Notes: generated from the sequence alone by a model not told the origin. Counted from the first letter of the stretch, positions 43,771-53,476 are shown. The stretch is 64,000 bases of DNA from an uncultured Eubacteriales bacterium (GCA_900545935.1 URAP01000002.1:1-64000), one strand, 5' to 3'. A program made the numbers and translations.

Positions 43771-44700
43771 ATGGATTATAATATTCTTTCGCCTTACGTA
43801 AGATTTGCCCTATACTCGGTCATCGAGCCGCCCTTTACGGTCGGATGGCGAATAATATTCGACTACGAGCTGATATTCGTTGACGGCGGAGGCTGCCGAC
43901 TTACGGTAAACGGAACGGAATACCTCTGCAAAAAAGGCGATGTCATCTTCATAAAGCCGAATGTCGAGCACCGCTTTGACAGTCTGCCCGGCAGCAGCTT
44001 TATACAGCCGCATGTGCACTTCGACCTATGCACCGACAATAAAAGCGAGTCGGTATACATATGCTACAAGACCTACAGCGAGCTGACCGAGCGGGAACGG
44101 GAGCTCGTCCGTAAGGATATAATAGACTTTGATATCCCGACGGTTTTCACGCCAGAAAGCCCGAGCTATTTCAGAGCGCAGCTGCTCGAGGTGATAGAGC
44201 TGTTCAAGCGCAGGGAGCCGTTTTATCAATTATTGACAAAGCAAAAGATGCTCGGGCTGCTGTATCTTGTATTTTCGCACTTTGACAAGAGCAAAGAAGC
44301 ATGCGGTGCAGCACCGAGCCTCGATATGCTGAATATTAAAAGCTACATCGACGGAAATTACACTCAAAGAATAACCCTAAACCATCTCGCCGGGCGATTT
44401 TATATAAATAAATACTGCCTCGAGGCAGAGTTTAAAAAGCAGTTCGGCATAACGGTGATCAAATACCTGAATTCGGTGCGCTTTGAAAAGGCATGTGCAA
44501 TGCTCACCGGAGATATGAGCATAAGCGAAATATACGAGGCGCTCGGCTTCGATAATATCTATAGTTTCAGCCGTTTTTTCAAAAATATGTGCGGAAGCTC
44601 ACCGACCGCATACAGAAAAACTCACGGCGGCGGAGCAATAGTTAAAGCGAAAGGGTTCGATGATGAGTCAATATCGGCAGAGGCTGACGATACTATATGA
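43771..44700 (+). CDS. AraC-family transcriptional regulator
   Basis: The 309-residue regulator has an N-terminal cupin-like sensing domain (FVDGGGCRLTVNGTEYLCKKGDVIF and HRFDSLPG regions, quoted in parts: CRLTVNGTEYLCKKGDVIF) and a C-terminal double helix-turn-helix (NGTEYLC to ITLNHLAGRFYINKYCLEAE, then SISEIYEALGFDNIYSFSRF and the SPTAYRK family end). The start at 43771 follows GCGAGGATAAT; an ATG at 43708 lies inside the promoter. It most likely senses a sugar or glycan fragment and activates the divergent GH172 gene, and may repress itself. A further copy of the 13-bp operator-like sequence lies inside this gene at 44224. Confidence 0.9.
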   Translation: MDYNILSPYVRFALYSVIEPPFTVGWRIIFDYELIFVDGGGCRLTVNGTEYLCKKGDVIFIKPNVEHRFDSLPGSSFIQPHVHFDLCTDNKSESVYICYKTYSELTERERELVRKDIIDFDIPTVFTPESPSYFRAQLLEVIELFKRREPFYQLLTKQKMLGLLYLVFSHFDKSKEACGAAPSLDMLNIKSYIDGNYTQRITLNHLAGRFYINKYCLEAEFKKQFGITVIKYLNSVRFEKACAMLTGDMSISEIYEALGFDNIYSFSRFFKNMCGSSPTAYRKTHGGGAIVKAKGFDDESISAEADDTI

Positions 44701-44718
44701 AAATGTATGACCCTCTAA

Positions 44719-45858
44719 TTATATAATAAACGGATGCCTTTTCCGCATCAAAATCGGCGCCTCACCGACAGCCATCGAGTAGAGCGCATCGGCGCGGCGC
44801 TGAAGCTGTATGCCGGGAACATCGTCCGCATCTCCTCCGGTCGAGCTTAGCACGCGAAACGGCGTGTCGCTGCGGCGCGCTGAGGCGAGAAGAGCTTTTC
44901 CCCGCTCCCCCGCCGCTAATACAACGGTAAAAGCAGGATACGCAGACAGCATATCCTTCCTTGCGCCGAGCAGCGCATGCAGAATAACGCGGCGAACGCG
45001 CGCGGAGGTGTATTTTTTCGTAGTTACTGCCGCGACAAGCTCGTCCGTGTCTCTGCAGACGGATATCCTATCCCTGATGCGATAATACAGATCCGCGCTG
45101 AGTCCGTCGATATCGGTGATCGGCTCATCCCGAGAAAAGCGGTCAAAGGCAAGCGGATAAAGCCGTCCGGTATCGGGTCGGTCGGTCAACAGCTCCGTCA
45201 TCTCCGGCGGGCATAGCTCGGACAGCCCGCGCATATCCTCCGTACGCAGCGCAGAACGACTGCGGGTGGCGGTCTCATCTCCCTCTCGGCGAACGGTGAC
45301 CGGAGTCAGTGTGCCGCCTATTCGGCGCAGTGCGCGAATATATTCTACTCCGAGTATATTATTTGCCCCGTCAGGCAGCGATGCCCCGTAGAGCTCTCGC
45401 AGAACACGGTCGCGCAGACGTATATCCGACTCGGTACGGTCGCTCTTTTCAGTACGCTCAGCGGCAAGTCTATCAAGATATTCGGGAGAATCAAGCAGGC
45501 GGGCAAGCTCAACAAGTGAGCCGATATCGCCCGATTCCGAGCCAAAGCAGAGCACGCCGTCCGCACCGCAAGCAGCGGCAAAATCACTTGCAACGCTTAC
45601 TCCCGCGCCGGCGAAAAACTCCGCGCCGGAGCACGACCACGGTGCCGGAAGCTCCAGCACAAGATCGCATCCGCAGCGCACGGCAGCCTCGGCGCGTGCA
45701 TATTTATCCTGTGCGGCAAGCTCGCCCCGCTGAACGACAGAGCCGCTCATCACCGCAACAACAGCGCCGCCATCAGCCATATCTCTGCAAGCTGAAAAAA
45801 GCCGCAGATGTCCGCGGTGAAGCAGATTGAACTCGGAAATTATAAAAATTGCTTTCAT
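44719..45858 (-). CDS. tmcAL: tRNA(Met) cytidine acetate ligase
   Basis: TmcAL activates acetate with ATP and forms N4-acetylcytidine at the wobble position of elongator tRNA(Met). The 379-residue protein begins MKAIFIISEFNLLHRGHL, the HxGH nucleotidyltransferase motif of the family (usually FNPFHNGH), then AVMSGSVVQRGELA with DKYARAEAAVRCGCDLVLELP, and later GVEYIRALRR, all family-typical. The start at 45858 follows GGGAG. The frame extends further upstream to 46542 but that part lies antisense to ackA and is not coding. Its neighbour ackA is divergently transcribed, a common clostridial arrangement that fits an acetate link. Confidence 0.92.
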   Translation of the reverse strand: MKAIFIISEFNLLHRGHLRLFSACRDMADGGAVVAVMSGSVVQRGELAAQDKYARAEAAVRCGCDLVLELPAPWSCSGAEFFAGAGVSVASDFAAACGADGVLCFGSESGDIGSLVELARLLDSPEYLDRLAAERTEKSDRTESDIRLRDRVLRELYGASLPDGANNILGVEYIRALRRIGGTLTPVTVRREGDETATRSRSALRTEDMRGLSELCPPEMTELLTDRPDTGRLYPLAFDRFSRDEPITDIDGLSADLYYRIRDRISVCRDTDELVAAVTTKKYTSARVRRVILHALLGARKDMLSAYPAFTVVLAAGERGKALLASARRSDTPFRVLSSTGGDADDVPGIQLQRRADALYSMAVGEAPILMRKRHPFII

Positions 45859-45915
45859 TTTTGTATCTCCCGATAAAAAATTGATAAAATAAAACTGAAA
45901 TATCCCCGATTTGTA

Positions 45916-45944
45916 TTGAAAAATCCGACCGTGTGAGTTATAAT
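45916..45944 (+). promoter_or_regulatory. SigA-type promoter of ackA
   Basis: TTGAAA at 45916-45921 and TATAAT at 45939-45944 with a 17-bp spacer. Confidence 0.8.
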
Positions 45945-45987
45945 AAAACAGTATGTGTAAATAATTAATTTTTCCGGAGGAATAATA

Positions 45988-47211
45988 ATGAACGTACTTG
46001 TAGTAAACGCAGGTAGCTCGTCGCTGAAATATCAGTTGTTCGACACCTCGACAAATACCGTTAAAGCTAAGGGCATCTGCGAGCGCATCGGTATCGACGG
46101 CGGTAAGATCACTCACCGCAAGGGCGAGGACGGCGAAAAGCACGTAGAAGAGATCCAGATGGCTAACCACGCCGAGGCGACCAAGGTAGTTATCAGATAT
46201 CTCACCGATCCCGAACTCGGTGTTATCTCCGACATGAGCGAGATCGAGGCAGTAGGTCATCGCGTGGTCCACGGCGGTCCATACTTCTTCGAGAGCTGCC
46301 TCGTAACCGACGATGTTATCGAAAAGCTCCGTCTCTGCTATCCCTTTGCACCGCTCCACACTCCCGCACACCTTATGGGCCTTGAGGGCTGCATGGCTAT
46401 CATGCCGAATACGCCTCAGGTTCTCGTATTCGACACCGCATTTCATCAGACGATGCCCGAGAAGGCTTATACATATCCGATAAGCGCAGATATCGCCGAG
46501 AAGTATTCCATCCGCCGCTACGGCGCACACGGAACGAGCCATCGCTATGTGTCAGAGGAGATGATAAAGCTGCTCGGCAAGCCCGCAGAGGACACCAAGA
46601 TAGTCACCTGCCATATCGGAAACGGCGCATCCATTTCCGCAGTTAAGGGCGGCAAGTGCATCGACACGAGCATGGGCTTTACGCCTCTTGACGGCATAGA
46701 GATGGGCACACGCTGCGGCTCCATCGACCCGGCTATCGTCACCTTCATTATGAAGAATGAGGGGTTCACTCCCGATGAGATGGACAACTACATGAATAAG
46801 AAGTGCGGCTTCCTCGGCGTAACTCACGGTTACTCCTCCGACTCCCGCGACCTCGAGAAGTCGATCCGCGAGAACGACGAGCACCGCGCAGATGCCGTAA
46901 AAGCTACCTCCGTTATGGCATATCAGATTCAAAAGTTCATCGGCTCCTATACAGCGGCAATGAACGGTCTTGATGCCGTTGTGTTCACAGCCGGCATGGG
47001 CGAGAACAACCCCGAGCTGCGCGAGCGCGTATGCACGAACATGGAATTCTTCGGTATTAAGATAGACTCCGAGAAGAACGCAAAGGCTCATCATCAGTCC
47101 GATGTCGTAGAGCTTTCCGCTCCCGATTCCCGCGTTAAGGTATTCCTTATCCCGACGAATGAGGAGCTTATGATAGCACGCGACACCGAAAACATCGTTA
47201 AGGCTCTCTGA
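45988..47211 (+). CDS. ackA: Acetate kinase
   Basis: Acetate kinase makes ATP from acetyl phosphate in fermentation. The 407-residue ASKHA enzyme has VLVVNAGSSSLKYQLF at the start, VGHRVVHGGPYFF, APLHTPAHLMG, FDTAFHQTMPEKAYTYP, ICHIGNG-type nucleotide motif TCHIGNGASISAVKGG, DTSMGFTPLDGIEMGTRCG and VFTAGMGENNPELRE. CCGGAGGA precedes the start and a good promoter lies upstream. Codon use is typical of a highly expressed gene. No pta gene lies next to it. Confidence 0.97.
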   Translation: MNVLVVNAGSSSLKYQLFDTSTNTVKAKGICERIGIDGGKITHRKGEDGEKHVEEIQMANHAEATKVVIRYLTDPELGVISDMSEIEAVGHRVVHGGPYFFESCLVTDDVIEKLRLCYPFAPLHTPAHLMGLEGCMAIMPNTPQVLVFDTAFHQTMPEKAYTYPISADIAEKYSIRRYGAHGTSHRYVSEEMIKLLGKPAEDTKIVTCHIGNGASISAVKGGKCIDTSMGFTPLDGIEMGTRCGSIDPAIVTFIMKNEGFTPDEMDNYMNKKCGFLGVTHGYSSDSRDLEKSIRENDEHRADAVKATSVMAYQIQKFIGSYTAAMNGLDAVVFTAGMGENNPELRERVCTNMEFFGIKIDSEKNAKAHHQSDVVELSAPDSRVKVFLIPTNEELMIARDTENIVKAL

Positions 47212-47511
47212 GCTTGTTCCCTATCGGATTTAAGCGTACTGGCTCCGAAAGAGCGCAATTTACAACAGCATTCGGAAGCATCATCGGGCAGAAACGTATC
47301 TCATATCGAGTACATGCGATCCATGCCCTTCGAGTCTTTTCGGGCGACATCACGGAAACGACAGCACCGAGTAAATAATCTCGGCACGGCTGCAAAGCCG
47401 CGTCCGCATCTGAGCTATGCCGGCAGTTCTGCCGCGCTCGCTTTAATTAAAATTATACTGTGCAGACGCGGCTTTGTCAAGCATATGAAGAGCCGCGCGA
47501 AAGGATAAGCT
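47212..47511. other. Intergenic region with inverted repeat
   Basis: This 300-bp spacer between ackA and a sugar isomerase gene has no coding sequence that I can support. It holds a 16-bp inverted repeat with one mismatch (47393-47408 with 47461-47476), inside which lies a smaller CGGCAG/CTGCCG hairpin, and a TATACT at 47454-47459. No T tract follows, so it is not an ordinary terminator. Confidence 0.6.
47393..47476. repeat. Inverted repeat, possible structured leader
   Basis: CAAAGCCGCGTCCGCA and TGCAGACGCGGCTTTG can pair around a 52-nt loop with its own 6-bp hairpin. It ends 36 bp before the start of the sugar isomerase gene. Confidence 0.5.
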
Positions 47512-48306
47512 ATGTTAAAAATAGGCGTAATGCCCTCCTCATTCCGTATACCCTTCAAGGATGCCGCTCTCCGTGCACGCGATATGGGCGCCAAGGGTCT
47601 GCAGCCCTACGTTACCGAGGGCGAGCTTGCTCCCGAAAACCTCACTGCCGACGACCGCCGCGACCTGCTTCGCTTCGTTCGCGATTGCGGTCTGACCTTC
47701 TCCGCGCTTTGCGCCGATTTCGGTATGGATTTTTCCGATTACGGAAATAATGCCGCCGACATCAAGCGCACAATGAGCATGATGGATCTCGCACGCGACC
47801 TTGATACCCACGTCATTACAACACATATCGGTCACGTACCGGATGATCCGGAAAGCACCGAGTATAAAAACATCTGCCGCAGCATTGAGGAGCTCGGTAA
47901 ATACGGCGATTCGATCGGCGTATGCTTCGCGACCGAGACCGGTCCCGAATCCGCCGTCAAACTGCGCGGAATACTCGAGCGTGTCGATACAAAGAGCGCA
48001 AAGGTCAACCTCGACCCCGCAAACTTTGTAATGCTTTGCGGTCAGGATCCGGTTGAGGCGGTGCATGTGCTCAAGGACTATATCGTACATACCCATGCAA
48101 AGGACGGTATCAAGACCGGCGAGACTACCTATCAGGAGCTGCCGCTCGGTACCGGCGCCGTACCGTATCCCGAGTATCTTGCAGCGCTGCGCGATGAGGG
48201 CTTTGACGGCTTCCTCACCATCGAGCGCGAGTGCGGAGATACCCCCGAGGCTGACATTCAGCTCGCGTTTGATTATCTCACCGAACAGCTGAAGAGACTG
48301 TACTGA
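47512..48306 (+). CDS. Sugar phosphate isomerase/epimerase-like TIM-barrel protein
   Basis: The 264-residue AP-endonuclease-2-type TIM barrel has the segments DMGAKGLQPYVTEGEL, FSALCADFGMDFSDY, VITTHIGHVPDD, CFATETGPES (metal Glu), VNLDPANFVMLCGQDP, YIVHTHAKDG (metal His) and FLTIERECGDTPE (metal Glu). These fit the sugar isomerase/epimerase group that includes ketose and inosose epimerases. The substrate cannot be read. AAAGGAT precedes the start. It is a single gene between ackA and the glycogen cluster, ended by the terminator at 48330. Confidence 0.88.
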   Translation: MLKIGVMPSSFRIPFKDAALRARDMGAKGLQPYVTEGELAPENLTADDRRDLLRFVRDCGLTFSALCADFGMDFSDYGNNAADIKRTMSMMDLARDLDTHVITTHIGHVPDDPESTEYKNICRSIEELGKYGDSIGVCFATETGPESAVKLRGILERVDTKSAKVNLDPANFVMLCGQDPVEAVHVLKDYIVHTHAKDGIKTGETTYQELPLGTGAVPYPEYLAALRDEGFDGFLTIERECGDTPEADIQLAFDYLTEQLKRLY

Positions 48307-48329
48307 AATAAAGCAGAGTAATATATCAA

Positions 48330-48367
48330 AGCAGAGGACTTTTTAGAGTCCTCTGCTTTTTATTATT
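48330..48367. terminator. Terminator after the sugar isomerase gene, possibly bidirectional
   Basis: A perfect 11-bp stem AGCAGAGGACT/AGTCCTCTGCT (48330-48340 with 48347-48357) is followed by TTTTTATT. The minus-strand amylase gene ends just beyond it. Confidence 0.92.
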
Positions 48368-48393
48368 CCGTTTTAGGGCTTGAGGCAGCTGAG

Positions 48394-50475
48394 TCATACA
48401 TTATCAAAAGCACCGCTGTCGTTAGCTTGCGTATTGTCTAAATACCCGTCACTACGGACGCCTGCAGCAAAAATATACGCCGAATTCGGTTCAAGCCGAT
48501 AGGTACAGCCGTCCTCTGATTGCGGCGGCTCTGCAGAGGTACAGATGCAGGAGACCGGTCGAGTGAAGGTATAGCGTACATCGGTTCGCGAAACTGCGGT
48601 ATAGAGTATATCGCTGCCCTCTCCTCGCGAGAAAACAAGCAGTTCGGGCGACGCAAAGCAGATGCGAAACAAGCCGTGCGCGTATACCGGGTATCTGCGG
48701 CGCAGCCCGCCGAGCCGTGCAACATAATCGCGAAGTCCTATATCCTCTCGTCCCCACGGATACGGGCGGCGGCAGAACGGGTCGTGATAGCCCTCGATAC
48801 CCGCCTCATCGCCGTAAAAGACCGACGGCACACCGTAAACGGTAAACAGTATGGCAAAGGCGCAGCGCAGGCGCGACAGAGCCTTCTTTCGCTGCTCGGT
48901 CGTCATACGCATTTTGCACAGTTCATCCTCGTTTTTGCCGTCTCCGCTGATACCTCCGAGTACGGTAAGAATACGCTCGGTATCATGCGTTCCGAGCAGA
49001 TTCATAAGCGAATCGGACACTACGCGCGGATAGCGTCGATAGATACCGACCGCCGTGCTTCGAAACAGCTCGGCATCCCCGCGCATAACATAGCCGATTA
49101 TAGCCTCCCGCATAGGATAATTCATTACCGAATCAAGCTCGCCGCCGAGCAGATAACTGCGGCGCGCGCCGTATGCTATCTTATTCGATGCATCCTCCCA
49201 TACCTCGCCGATGATCGCGCCGTCCTCCCGCTCCTCGCGAACCGCGCTGTGTATATCGGCGATAAAGCCGTCGCTCAGCTCGTCCGCAACATCAAGGCGA
49301 AAGCCGGCAGCACCGAGCCGCATATACCGACGTATCACACCGTCCTCACCGACAATGAAGCGTCGGTAACCGGGGTCCTCGCCGTTCACGCGCGGCAGTA
49401 TCTTTATCCCCCACCAGCGCTCATATTCATCATCCGTTGCCCCGAAATTATACCAGCTGCGATAGGGAGAGTCGGGATTCTTATATGCACCGCCGCCGTA
49501 TCGCGAGTATATGTCAAAATAGCGACTGTCCGCCCCGGTGTGATTAAATACACCGTCGAGCAGTATCGAGATACCGCGTGTCTCAGCCTCACGGCAGAGA
49601 CGGGAAAACGATTCGTCGTCGCCGAACGCAGGATCAATACGCATATAATCTGCCGTATCGTATTTATGGTTTGACGGCGAATCGAATATAGGGCTGAGAT
49701 ATATCACGGTCACGCCGAGCGAGGCAAGATAGTCGAGCTTATCGGTAATGCCGTCAAGATCGCCGCCGAAAAACTGATCGTTTTTCAGCTCCCCGCCTCG
49801 AACCGAAGCATGCTGAATATCGCCGCAGTACCAGTCGTGTGCGGCAATACCCCCTGCGCGTACATTGTGCTTGCCGGAGGATGCAAAGCGGTCGACAAAT
49901 ATATGATAAATAAAGCCTCCCGGAAGCAGACTCTCCCTCTCCGGTCGATAAAGAAGCAGCTGCCGTTCGCCTATCCCATCGGACATGGGCTGCGGCTGCT
50001 CCGCCTCACCGCCGAGCCAAAGAAAATCGCTTGAGCCGTCACTGCCGCCGCAAAAATGTGCTCTGCCTGCTACACCTTCGTCGTAGTCGCTGTCCGTATC
50101 GGTACGGAAATCAAGCTCGTATCGGTAGTAAAACAAACCGCCCTCCGACAGCCGGGCAAGTACGCCGCGTTCAATACGTACGAAAAACAAGCAGCCTCCG
50201 TCACACATCGAGCGCTCCATGGCGAGCCGCATTCCCTGCTCTCCCTTACCTGACGACAGACCGTCGGCATGGATATAAAGCGAAGCTCGCTCGGGTATAT
50301 CCGAACAGCCGAGCGAGAAGGTCAGCGCGGCATCATACGGAAACGCGCCGGCGGGCGACACTTTATTCGAGCACTCATACGTGTGACCGAACGAATCGGT
50401 ACAAGCCGCATTTCGGCGTACGGCGCTATGGCTGTGCGGCGTTATTATTTCGGTGTATTTACGGTATTGCAGCAT
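48394..50475 (-). CDS. Cytoplasmic GH13 alpha-glucan hydrolase (neopullulanase/amylase-like)
   Basis: The 693-residue protein has no signal peptide. An N-terminal sandwich-like region (about 1-180) precedes a GH13 barrel with complete catalytic residues: Asp395 (GFRLDVADEL), Glu424 (IIGEVWEDAS) and Asp498 (LLGTHDTER), plus VIYLSPIFDSPSNHKYDTAD and LLDGVFNHTGADSRYF. These features match the neopullulanase/cyclomaltodextrinase group that hydrolyses glycogen branches, maltodextrins or pullulan. It is the last gene of the glycogen cluster and probably works with GlgP in degradation. The start is supported by GTGGAG. A 216-bp spacer separates it from glgP, with no promoter that I trust. Confidence 0.87.
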   Translation of the reverse strand: MLQYRKYTEIITPHSHSAVRRNAACTDSFGHTYECSNKVSPAGAFPYDAALTFSLGCSDIPERASLYIHADGLSSGKGEQGMRLAMERSMCDGGCLFFVRIERGVLARLSEGGLFYYRYELDFRTDTDSDYDEGVAGRAHFCGGSDGSSDFLWLGGEAEQPQPMSDGIGERQLLLYRPERESLLPGGFIYHIFVDRFASSGKHNVRAGGIAAHDWYCGDIQHASVRGGELKNDQFFGGDLDGITDKLDYLASLGVTVIYLSPIFDSPSNHKYDTADYMRIDPAFGDDESFSRLCREAETRGISILLDGVFNHTGADSRYFDIYSRYGGGAYKNPDSPYRSWYNFGATDDEYERWWGIKILPRVNGEDPGYRRFIVGEDGVIRRYMRLGAAGFRLDVADELSDGFIADIHSAVREEREDGAIIGEVWEDASNKIAYGARRSYLLGGELDSVMNYPMREAIIGYVMRGDAELFRSTAVGIYRRYPRVVSDSLMNLLGTHDTERILTVLGGISGDGKNEDELCKMRMTTEQRKKALSRLRCAFAILFTVYGVPSVFYGDEAGIEGYHDPFCRRPYPWGREDIGLRDYVARLGGLRRRYPVYAHGLFRICFASPELLVFSRGEGSDILYTAVSRTDVRYTFTRPVSCICTSAEPPQSEDGCTYRLEPNSAYIFAAGVRSDGYLDNTQANDSGAFDNV

Positions 50476-50691
50476 ATGTTTTCTCCACTGTATTTTTTTG
50501 AAATAATATCAAGCATGCTTTTCGGCAGATCATTGTCACATATGACATGCACGGTGCACCACGGCACAGACGTCATCAAAACAAGCGCAGCAGGAGCCCG
50601 GTTTTCCGAGCCCCTGCCGTATTCTCTTGTGAGAGCGTTATCGCTGCAGAAAATCGCCGCTAACGATCCTTTTCGGAATCAATTATCCTAC

Positions 50692-53301
50692 TTATTCTTC
50701 GGTGACCGGCTTGATATGCCAAATGTTGTCTGCATACTCGCGAATACTTCGGTCGGAAGCGAAGTAACCCGCGCCTGCTATATTGAGCAGAGCTTTGCGC
50801 TGCCATGCACGGGTATCGAGATAGTCGCGGTGCATCCGCTCGGTTATGTTCATATACGACTCAAAATCCGCAAAGCACATATACGGATCGGAAACGCCGT
50901 GACTGAACATAAAGTAGTTGACAAGCTCGGGGAAGCGATTACCCGCAAAGCCGGTACGCAGCGAATTCATCGCGCCTGCCAGAGCGGGATTCTTACGATA
51001 ATATTCGCTCGAATCGTAGCCGCGCTTCCAAAGCTCGGAAACACCTGCGGAATCAAGTCCGAAGATATAGATGTTATCGTCGCCGACAGCATCATTCATC
51101 TCAACATTCGCGCCGTCAAGCGTACCGACGGTGAGCGCGCCGTTTATCATGAATTTCATGCAACCGGTTCCGCTCGCCTCCTTGCCCGCAAGCGAGATCT
51201 GCTCGCTTATATCAGAGGCGGGGATAAGTAACTCGGCGTTGGAAACGCTGTAATCCTCAAGATATACTACACGGATGAGCTCGCGAACACGCGGAGTGTT
51301 CTCTATCTCGCGTCCGAGACTCCATATCAGCTTGATTATATCCTTTGCGAGATAGTAGCCGGGCGCCGCCTTGCCGCCGAAAATGTAGGTTACGGGAGCA
51401 AATTCGGCATTCGGATTTTCAAGCAGATAATTATACTGTGCGATTATGCGCAGGACGTTCAGCGTTTGACGCTTGTACTCGTGAATGCGCTTTACCTGAA
51501 CGTCGAATATCGACGAGGTATCGACCTTTACATTGAAGCGATCGGAGAAGAACTGAGCCAATCTCGCCTTGTTCTCTCGTTTGATATCCGCAAGCTCATC
51601 GAGCACGGCGGTATCATCCGCATATGCGGCAAAATCGGAAAGCGTCTCCGGATGCAGACGGAAGCCGTCGCCTATCTTGCGCTCGAGCAGCGCGGTAAGC
51701 CCGGGATTCGACTCGCATAGCCAGCGGCGGTGTGCGATACCGTTCGTTACGTTTGTAAACTTATACGGCATAGCCTTGTAATAATCATGAAATACCGAAT
51801 CCTTGAGTATCTCTGAGTGCAGAGCGGAAACACCGTTTACGGTATGTGATGCCGCAACGCTGAGATTTGCCATTCTGACCTGATTATACGCAACTATCGA
51901 CATGCGGGATATTCTGTCCCAATCTCCGGGATAGAGCTTCCACAGATCGGCGCAGAGTCGGCGGTTTATCTCCTCGACTATCATATATATTCTCGGCAGC
52001 TTCAGCTTGAAAAGACCGACATTCCACTTCTCAAGCGCCTCGGGGAGGACCGTATGGTTCGTGTAGGAAACCACCTCGGTAACGACCGACCACGCCTTGT
52101 CCCACGAGTATGAATAAATATCCATGAGTATACGCATAAGCTCGGGAATAACAAGCGCCGGATGCGTGTCGTTGATATGGATAGCGACCTTGTCGGCAAA
52201 ATTATACAGCGTACCGTATGCGCGCAGGTGATCGGCAATAATGCACTGAAGCGATGCGGAGACAAGGAAATACTGCTGCGAGAGACGGAGCAGCTTGCCC
52301 TCGTCGTGCTCATCCGAGGGATATAGCACCTTAGAGATAAGCTCGGCATTCGTTGTTTCGTGCATTGCGCTCTCGTACTGTCCCTGCGAGAACAGACTCA
52401 TATTGACGTTCGTGCTGCTCTTGGCGCGCCACAGACGCAGATTGTTAACAGCCTCGGAGCCTGCGCCCGAAATCATAATATCGTACGGAACGGCTATTAC
52501 CTCATCGTAATCGTCGTGAGTAACGGTCAGGCGGTCGCCCTCCCAGCTCTCGGTAACATTGCCGCCGAAGCGGACCGAGAAGGTCTTATCTGTACGGGGA
52601 ATCAGCCATCCGTCGCCGCCCTCAAGCCACGTATCGGGCAGCTCGACCTGATTTCCGTCAATTATCTTCTGCTTAAACAGACCGTATTCATAGAGAATTG
52701 AAAACCCGGTTGCGGGATATGAGAGTGTTGTAAGCGAGTCCATAAAGCACGCGGCAAGTCTCCCGAGACCTCCGTTTCCGAGGCCCGGATCCGGCTCTGC
52801 CGCATAGAGTGACTCGAGCGATATGCCGATATCCGAGAGAACTGTGCGCATCTCATCCTCGATACCGAGATTGACGAGGTTATTGTGCAGCGACGGTCCG
52901 ATAAGAAACTCCATACACATATAGTATACGCGCTTTGACTGCTGCTTCTTCATCTCCGCTTTATATGCGCCTCTGCGGTCGAGAAGCATGTCCTTTACGC
53001 AGAGAATTACCGCCGTGTATATCTGCTTTTCGGTCGCGGTGTCCGGCGTTGTGCCGAAATAGCCCGAGAGCTTATGCTCGAGCCGCTCTCGGAGCGTGTA
53101 GCCGCGGGCGAGCGGCGCCGTTACCTGCTTTGCCGCCTGCCCTACCATGTCGCCTATCTCGCGGGTCTTTTCGGTTATCATTTTTTTTGCACGGCTTACG
53201 GTGTTTTTGCCGCCCGACGCGACGCCCTTGGTCTTTTTTGTATTCTTCTTTTCGCTTACCTTTTCGTTGCTTTTATCGTTTTTCTTTTCGCTGTTATTCA
53301 T
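50692..53301 (-). CDS. glgP: Glycogen phosphorylase with basic N-terminal extension
   Basis: GlgP releases glucose 1-phosphate from glycogen ends with pyridoxal phosphate as cofactor. The 869-residue protein carries the PLP site with Lys716 in EASGTGCMKFMINGALTVG (the usual GNMKF has Cys in place of Asn) and GGLGRLAACFMDS, VAIHINDTHPALVIPEL and VKRIHEYKRQTLNVLR. It is longer than the usual 800-815 because of a Lys/Ser/Asn-rich extension at about 1-60, which looks disordered. Place in cluster: after glgA with a 175-bp spacer, before the GH13 gene. The start follows AAAGGTC. Confidence 0.95.
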   Translation of the reverse strand: MNNSEKKNDKSNEKVSEKKNTKKTKGVASGGKNTVSRAKKMITEKTREIGDMVGQAAKQVTAPLARGYTLRERLEHKLSGYFGTTPDTATEKQIYTAVILCVKDMLLDRRGAYKAEMKKQQSKRVYYMCMEFLIGPSLHNNLVNLGIEDEMRTVLSDIGISLESLYAAEPDPGLGNGGLGRLAACFMDSLTTLSYPATGFSILYEYGLFKQKIIDGNQVELPDTWLEGGDGWLIPRTDKTFSVRFGGNVTESWEGDRLTVTHDDYDEVIAVPYDIMISGAGSEAVNNLRLWRAKSSTNVNMSLFSQGQYESAMHETTNAELISKVLYPSDEHDEGKLLRLSQQYFLVSASLQCIIADHLRAYGTLYNFADKVAIHINDTHPALVIPELMRILMDIYSYSWDKAWSVVTEVVSYTNHTVLPEALEKWNVGLFKLKLPRIYMIVEEINRRLCADLWKLYPGDWDRISRMSIVAYNQVRMANLSVAASHTVNGVSALHSEILKDSVFHDYYKAMPYKFTNVTNGIAHRRWLCESNPGLTALLERKIGDGFRLHPETLSDFAAYADDTAVLDELADIKRENKARLAQFFSDRFNVKVDTSSIFDVQVKRIHEYKRQTLNVLRIIAQYNYLLENPNAEFAPVTYIFGGKAAPGYYLAKDIIKLIWSLGREIENTPRVRELIRVVYLEDYSVSNAELLIPASDISEQISLAGKEASGTGCMKFMINGALTVGTLDGANVEMNDAVGDDNIYIFGLDSAGVSELWKRGYDSSEYYRKNPALAGAMNSLRTGFAGNRFPELVNYFMFSHGVSDPYMCFADFESYMNITERMHRDYLDTRAWQRKALLNIAGAGYFASDRSIREYADNIWHIKPVTEE

Positions 53302-53476
53302 CTGCTGACCTTTCTAATAGTTTTTATCGGATAATAAATGCTGCGGGGCTGCCTTCATGTACATAACCGCGCCGCATTACAAGATGATCATTGCTCGACA
53401 CGCAGCACCCTTGATGCATTCGAAATGCAGAATGCACTGCGTAAGCCGATCCGCGCAAATGTATCTTGCAGCTGCA

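Noticed and set aside
45859..46542. Upstream extension of the tmcAL frame
   Set aside because: It is antisense to the start of ackA and crosses the ackA promoter; the TmcAL start motif and ribosome site lie at 45858.
48520..49674. Plus-strand 384-codon open frame antisense to the GH13 gene
   Set aside because: Shadow of a gene with complete catalytic residues; no start signal.
50269..51231. Plus-strand 320-codon open frame across the glgP end and the spacer
   Set aside because: Most of it is antisense to the C-terminal part of GlgP and the start of the amylase; no ribosome site or motif.
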